A stretch of DNA of 64,000 nt, from NCBI RefSeq assembly GCF_008831285.2, contig NC_045149.1:17933035-17997034 (forward strand), written 5' to 3'. Positions 63,224 to 64,000 of the stretch are shown piece after piece; the stretch's first letter is position 1, and the number at the start of each line of letters is the position of its first letter. The translations under genes and the position numbers were made by a program. Source of the stretch: Nymphaea colorata (lineage: Eukaryota; Streptophyta; Magnoliopsida; Nymphaeales; Nymphaeaceae). Under the pieces are notes generated by a model. That model was not told the origin of the DNA, did not search any database, and was given only the letters and a program-made list of their open reading frames with translations.

Positions 63224-64000
63224 TCAATTTATAAGTTTTTCAATTAACTTGATTAAACATGCCTTACAAAATGCTATAAATAGATTTACTTTTCAAACTC
63301 AAAGTATAACTTATCAATAATTTTTTAAAAAATAATCTTAAATATCATTTTAAGACTGTTATTTCACTTTTTTTTTCCTCACGAAGTCTATCACCTATTC
63401 TGCTTTTATGATTTCGGGTGAGCAGGGGAAACCAACCACCTGGCGGAGAACCAATGCCTCAAGTCCACGCTTCCTTTGGTACATTGTCTACTTTTTGTGT
63501 TTCAAGGTGTCGTGCTCGTTATACTTCAGTTTGTGCATCGGTGAACCCCCTTTTGCAACACAAGATGTTTGATACTCTTAATACTCGAAATGAAATTGAC
63601 GGTCAACTAACCCCACTCCAAGCGGTTGCACTAACCCCATTCGGACTATGGTAGGAGGATTTCACCACTTCTACATATGGTCTACAAAATGAAGGATGAC
63701 AACAAAATGTTGGGAGTAGTTAGTTTCTTCAACTTAGACTGCAGCTACTTGCGAAGGAGAAACTCTGGCCCTGTAGGTGGTCAACAGATAAAAGCCTATT
63801 CTCATTAGCAAGAAACCAGGTCCACTTTCATAGTCCAGTCCTTCTCTTATCATGGGCCATTTCTCTCCCCACATCATAGCATCTTCAGTATCAGAGCTAA
63901 GTGTGGGCTGGTGTAGGCTACGCCACACACCAGTCTATCAAATTAAAAATCTCGTTGAAATGAAGCTGGACCATGGCGGTGACTCAAGTGTTTCTCAGCC

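Larger units (their letters stand above)
59659..64000. other. Intergenic stretch at the right edge
   Basis: No supported gene. The first 300 bases are probably the SOSEKI 3' untranslated region. A GA tract lies at 60989-61020, a GAGCTCG repeat at 62580-62710 and an AT tract at 63171-63218. Open frames at 60756-61142 (+), 61839-62060 (-) and 63418-63654 (+) have no recognisable domain. The minus frame at 61839-62060 contains GSPQTPKGSFFRSPLQKAM, which looks protein-like but matches no family I know. Confidence 0.55.

Overview
This is nuclear DNA of a flowering plant. The evidence is AT-rich intergenic sequence full of microsatellites and small transposon remnants, genes split by GT-AG introns, a plant cytosolic-type tRNA-Thr, and four land-plant gene families (a FIT-like bHLH, a tonoplast aquaporin, a plastid Cu/Zn superoxide dismutase and a SOSEKI polarity protein). 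A FIT-type regulator fits a plant that takes up iron by reduction rather than a grass, but I cannot place the species further.

Layout. 1-13500: no protein gene I can support; it holds long TA and GA microsatellites, SINE- and MITE-like elements and one intact tRNA-Thr(AGT) gene at 8808-8881 on the minus strand. 13540-14160: a GC- and CT-rich island that looks like a promoter and 5' leader; no recognisable gene follows it. 22794-26869 (+): a four-exon FIT-like bHLH factor of 277 residues. 31855-33026 (-): a three-exon TIP1-type aquaporin of 252 residues with a TATA box. 33122-44674: gene-free, with several MITE families. 44675-48295 (-): an eight-exon plastid Cu/Zn-SOD (CSD2 type) of 222 residues, with a miR398-like site in exon 4. 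48296-55600: gene-free repeats. 56004-59658 (+): a six-exon SOSEKI gene of about 534 residues. 59659-64000: gene-free.

The genes are far apart, have separate promoters and do not form a cluster. The only functional echo is metal homeostasis: FIT controls iron uptake, and CSD2 is a copper enzyme normally repressed by miR398 under low copper. I infer no joint system from this.

Most worth following up: (1) the last SOSEKI intron has apparently lost one G at its donor, and a shifted donor plus a downstream acceptor would exactly restore the frame; (2) the CSD2 gene keeps every catalytic residue but two introns start with GC and AT instead of GT; (3) the TIP1 aquaporin has Tyr and Ala where TIP1 proteins have His and Ile in the selectivity filter. 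I found no CRISPR array, operon or novel multi-gene system.
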